Assembly: GCA_050949085.1 (NCBI GenBank)
Contig: JBMNFB010000006.1
Coordinates: forward strand, 1-26,730
Direction: 5' to 3'
From: JBMNFB01 sp050949085
Lineage (GTDB): Bacteria > Bacillota > UBA994 > UBA5500
DNA length: 26,730 nucleotides
The notes beneath the pieces are model-generated. The model was not told the DNA's origin. It saw nothing but the letters and a program-made list of their open reading frames with translations, and made no database searches. Made by a program: the position numbers and the translations under genes. The stretch's first letter is position 1; each line of letters begins with the position of its first letter. Shown here in pieces: positions 23,185 to 26,730 of this stretch.

Positions 23185-26100
23185 ATGAGAAGAAAAATGG
23201 GTGAGCGTTTAGTAGCTCTTTTGCTGGTCTTGACAATGCTGTTCCCTGGTGCGATTAGCGCAGCTGGGATCAATCGACTGCCTAGAACGCATGGGGAAGC
23301 GCTGGTTGGAATGCTGGAGAAACGTGACCTCCCCGAAACTGAGGAATCTTTGGCCCCGCCTGGGGAGTTGCCGGCTGAGCCGTCTGGCCCTGATCTGGCG
23401 GCGGGGCAGGGGGATCAACAGGAGCCTGAAGAAGATCCCGACTCTGATTTGGATGATCACCCGGTGGAGGGCTCAGAGGAAGAACCGGGAGAACCGGCAG
23501 CTGACCCACAGGACCCGTCTGCACCAGGCGATGAATCGGGAGAGCCTCCTGCAGAAGAAGAGGCGGAAGCAGACGAGCCGGCGGGGGAGACTCCACAGGA
23601 GCCCGTCGGCGAGGTTGACTATGACCCGTTAGATCCAGCTGGTGCACTGCCGGATCAGCAGCAATTGCTGGCAGAACAGCTGCTGGCGGAAATGGCGGCA
23701 ATCGGTAGCGAAAGCAGCACAATCATCGTAAACGATATCGAAAAATACTGGCACGTCGACCAAGTGCTGCCCTTCAGCGCGTATCAGGAAGTAATAGTTG
23801 ATTTGGGTGAAGCGTTGGGTGGCGTGGCAGCGCTGATCACGATGGAAGACGCCAGCGGTCAAGTTGTTGGGCTCAGCGACACGAAAATAAGCGGGTCCAA
23901 CGGCTATATTACCGCTGCCTGGGCTGCGCCAGCCGGGTTGCGGCCAGGAGAGTACGCCCTGCGAGCCGTAGCCGATGGCACGGTTTTCCCTGGTTGGGAC
24001 CATGAACTGGAGGTTACCGATCAACTATTGGTGACGGGTCGATCCTGGCGGGGAGTGGACAGGGCCGCCTGGGTCGAAGGCGACGCGGCAGTGCTGATTG
24101 AAGTAACCGTCTTTGGAGCAGAGGATCCTGATGAGCTCAGTCTCACTCTTCAGCACCCTGATGACGGCGCCACGGTTTTTGTGCATACAGAAGGAGAGTG
24201 GCTGGGCAAAACCGCCCACGGCGCATCCCACTTTGTCTATCGCCTGGAAGCTGTGGATGGATACCTGGCAGAGTCATCAGAGGTGCTCTATGATCTGGTG
24301 ATTGAATCAGCTAATCAAGAGCCTTTGCTGACCGAGGCATATCAGGTGTGGACAGATTACGGCACGCGGTTCTCTCAGATTGAAATTGTGGACGCTGCCG
24401 TCGCCAAGATCTGCGCTGACCTGGTCAACTTTCCGGCGGGAGAGTATACGGTAAAGTTGGAGGCAGCAGATGAGTATTATAACTGGTACCCACTGGATGA
24501 GCGAACAGTGGATTATGACGGTTCAGGCAGGCTGGTGCTGCAGTTTACTGACCAGGGCAAGCCGCTCTGCCTGACTGGGCGTTACAGCCTGTACTTCACT
24601 AGAGGCTCATTCGAGCTGTCGGAACAGTTCACGATCGAAAACAACATCGCCTCACTGCCGGAGCGCTATGAAGCGGCTGTTCTGACAGACAGTAACACTG
24701 CCTCCCTTCAGGCTGGTCAGACAATTGAGGTTAGCGGGCACATCGCCAACCTGGGCCCTGGCCCCGTGCAACTGGAGTTGGTAGAGGTAGATGAGCTGGG
24801 CCGCGTGCAGCAGCGGGTGCCCGACCTGCAGCCGATGGCCATGGTGGCAAGCGTGGCCTATCACCCGCTGGCCTACCGTTTCATCAACTACTATCAGGTA
24901 CAGGGCAGCTTTACGGTCCCTGCAGATTTATCTGAGGACCAGGATTATCGCTGGTTGATCACCTGCAACAACTTGAGCGGAGAGAGCCGCGGCTTGCTCT
25001 CACCTATCTCGATGCGTACGGACGCGGCAACCGCTCCATCAATCTGGGAAATGACGGTTGTCGGCGCTCCTGTAAGCTCTGCTGAACAGAGTGGCGGGCA
25101 CCAGGGGGCCGCAGATGACATACTCCATTGGTTTGGATACAACTTCTTTCATGGTCGGGATGTACGAACCACAGGGTATTGTCGATTTGGACCTGCTGAC
25201 CGTGTCCCTGCAGGGCTCTGGCGGCAACAACGTTGGCAGCTTGCGCGCAGACTCGGTGGTCGGCGGCGTGGATGAGATCACCTGCCTGCTGGATATTGAG
25301 AGCCCGCTGCAAACCGGTAATTACCAACTGCTGGCAGCATACGGTGGTGAGCAGTTTGCTGCCGCGACCGTTAGGGTAGTGGAGCAGGCGTTCTTGATGG
25401 GCGATTGGTTCTATCAAGTTGATGGGTTGCGCTGCTTTGCCAGTGACAGCAGTTTCACCCTCAGTTTCGACGCCGGGCTAAATATAGATCCCACAGATTT
25501 TGCAGTCACCTTGCGGCCGGCTGACGGTGGCGATGCCGTGGTGCCAGCTATCACATTCAGCCAAGATGGTCTGCGGTTGGACGTCAAATGCGACTCACCT
25601 GTCACTTTGAGTGGAGTCTACATGCTCCAACTGCAGTACGCTGGCCAACCAGCACAGACAGTTGACTACTCTGGAACAGTAGTTGATATCCTGCCACTGG
25701 CAATCTGTTTTGCCCCATCAGGGAGGGTCATGCAGGTGATCACAGAGGACGGGCAGTATGTCCTTCAGGGCAGTGGATTCGCGGCCGGCAGCAGCTACAC
25801 AGCGGTGTTTTATCGTGCCGCGGACCCCTTTGACCGCTTGGGCGGGGCTGTGCAGTTGACCAGACGAAGCGACAGCGAGCTGATCCTGGATGCGGCTGCT
25901 CTTCCCGCCGACTGGAAGGGGAAGAGTCAGGTCATGGTCGCTAGCGATGGCGTACCTTTGCCGGTGACCCAGGAGCTGACGGTGATCTTGCAGCCGTCAG
26001 AGTTGCCGGTGATCGATCCGATGGTGACCGTAAACGATGGTGCTGCCTTTACTTTTGAACCGCAATTAACGGTGAGTGTCTCGCCCGGAACTTACAGCGA

Positions 26101-26730
26101 GATGCGCTATGCAGCCAGCCAGTCGGCTTTGGCCAACGCAAGTTATCAGCCGGTGAGCGGCAGCTTCAACTGGCAGCTGGGTGAAGAGTATGGCCAGAAG
26201 TACCTGTATCTGCAGTTTAGGGACTCTAGCGGGCGGGAGAAATTGCTCACTGCCAGCATTGAGTATATCAGCGCCGAGCTGCCTGAGCCGACCGGCTATG
26301 GGTTAAGTACGAGCTTGGTCTGCGACGGGCATCCGCTGACAATCTGGGTAAAGAGCAGTCAGCAGGTGCAAGTCACGGCCAGGCTGCTGGATGCAGGGGG
26401 CAACCCACTAGGTAGCGAACTTACTCTGGCCCGTACAGGCCTGGAGTATGGCATCAGCACCTATTCGCGCACGCTGACCATCGCAGCTGACCAACATCAG
26501 CAGGTAGCGTCGGTGAAGTTGTCTCTGGAGGAGACGGCTACCGGGCGCACCTGGGAGCAGTCTCTGCCGCTTGGATATGAGTCCCGGTTATTCATCGCGC
26601 AAAGGCAGACTGAGATTCAGCGGGTCTATAGCATCTTCGGTTCGTATGCCAAGCAGGCTGCGATCAATTACCGGTTTGTCGGTTCGCCCGACAAAGAGGC
26701 TGTGGCCATACTGACATACGACACTGCAGA
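23185..26730 (+). CDS. Very long secreted multidomain protein, one frameshift, 3' partial
   Basis: I chose ATG 23185 (GGAGGTGA four bases before); upstream frame to 23092 lacks a site. A signal peptide follows: MRRKMGER, core LVALLLVLTMLFPGAI, cleavage near SAA. Residues ~45-170 are an acidic, proline-rich, low-complexity linker (many PAEE, EPGEP, DEPAGE units). From residue ~180 on it is a string of beta-sandwich-like segments of about 90-120 residues (for example GYITAAWAAPAGLRPGEYAL, LVNFPAGEYTVKLEA, VSGHIANLGPGPVQL), suggesting Ig-like surface domains. Near 25091 the frame shifts by one inserted base: frame one goes on to a stop at 25275, but real coding continues in the next frame (GTRGPQMTYSIGLDTTSFM, LLTVSLQGSGGNN, TGNYQLLAAYGG...) without a stop to the window edge. 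Over 1180 codons are visible. Probably a cell-surface or envelope protein; no enzyme motif seen. Confidence 0.75.

Noticed and set aside
1..26730. CRISPR arrays, tRNA or rRNA genes
   Set aside because: No regularly spaced identical repeats of 25-40 bp, no tRNA-like cloverleaf with GGTTCRANYCC, and no rRNA conserved blocks were seen.

Overview
The window (about 57% G+C by eye) looks like chromosomal DNA of an anaerobic Bacillota (Clostridia-type) bacterium. The evidence is strong AGGAGG-type ribosome binding sites, GTG and TTG starts, many intrinsic terminators, a GerMN (spore germination/sporulation type) domain, a pyruvate kinase with the Bacillus-type C-terminal PEP-utilising extension, a ykkC-class riboswitch and an IS110 remnant. 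The species cannot be named from the sequence. The region is rich in broken genes. At least eight genes carry single-base indels, a nonsense codon or deletions, so either the locus is decaying or the assembly has residual indel errors.

Layout. 1-430: tail of a GerMN-domain protein. 457-850: a terminator and a broken small membrane protein. 863-2863: copy A of a duplicated locus (promoter, ykkC-type riboswitch, terminator, a wrecked COG4586/COG3694 ABC exporter operon, and a convergent intact PQQ-type beta-propeller gene). 2865-4181: a secreted unknown protein that forms an operon with the propeller gene. 4182-5713: gene-poor stretch with a small membrane-anchored protein and an unrecognised remnant. 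5714-6445: truncated IS110-family transposase. 6418-9535: copy B of the duplicated locus, where the ABC exporter operon is intact but the propeller gene survives only as its last ~40 codons. The two copies have decayed reciprocally.

9552-12702: pyruvate kinase and, divergently, a threonine-synthase-like PLP enzyme, each with its own terminator. 12763-17899: a NarL-type two-component system (kinase frameshifted) divergent from an ABC-2 exporter operon (ATPase with two frameshifts, two permeases). A tandem 9-bp direct repeat in the divergent promoter region is a candidate regulator site. 17985-18868: C-terminal remnants of a tRNA-nucleotidyltransferase-type gene and a glycerate kinase, which look like the two ends left by one deletion across a divergent promoter. 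18871-18996: a GTCATTCC repeat cluster.

19070-22153: an AbgB-like M20 amidohydrolase interrupted by one in-frame TAG, followed by a LuxR-type regulator with a polytopic membrane domain. 22381-23067: a membrane protein with a zinc ribbon. 23185-26730 (open at the edge): a very long secreted multidomain protein with an acidic proline-rich linker and one frameshift. Its second half (25091-26730) runs open to the window edge.

The most interesting system is the ykkC-class riboswitch in front of a COG4586/4587/3694 exporter. The aptamer core is clear, but its 3' part departs from the guanidine-I pattern I remember, so its ligand, and hence the exporter substrate, is open.
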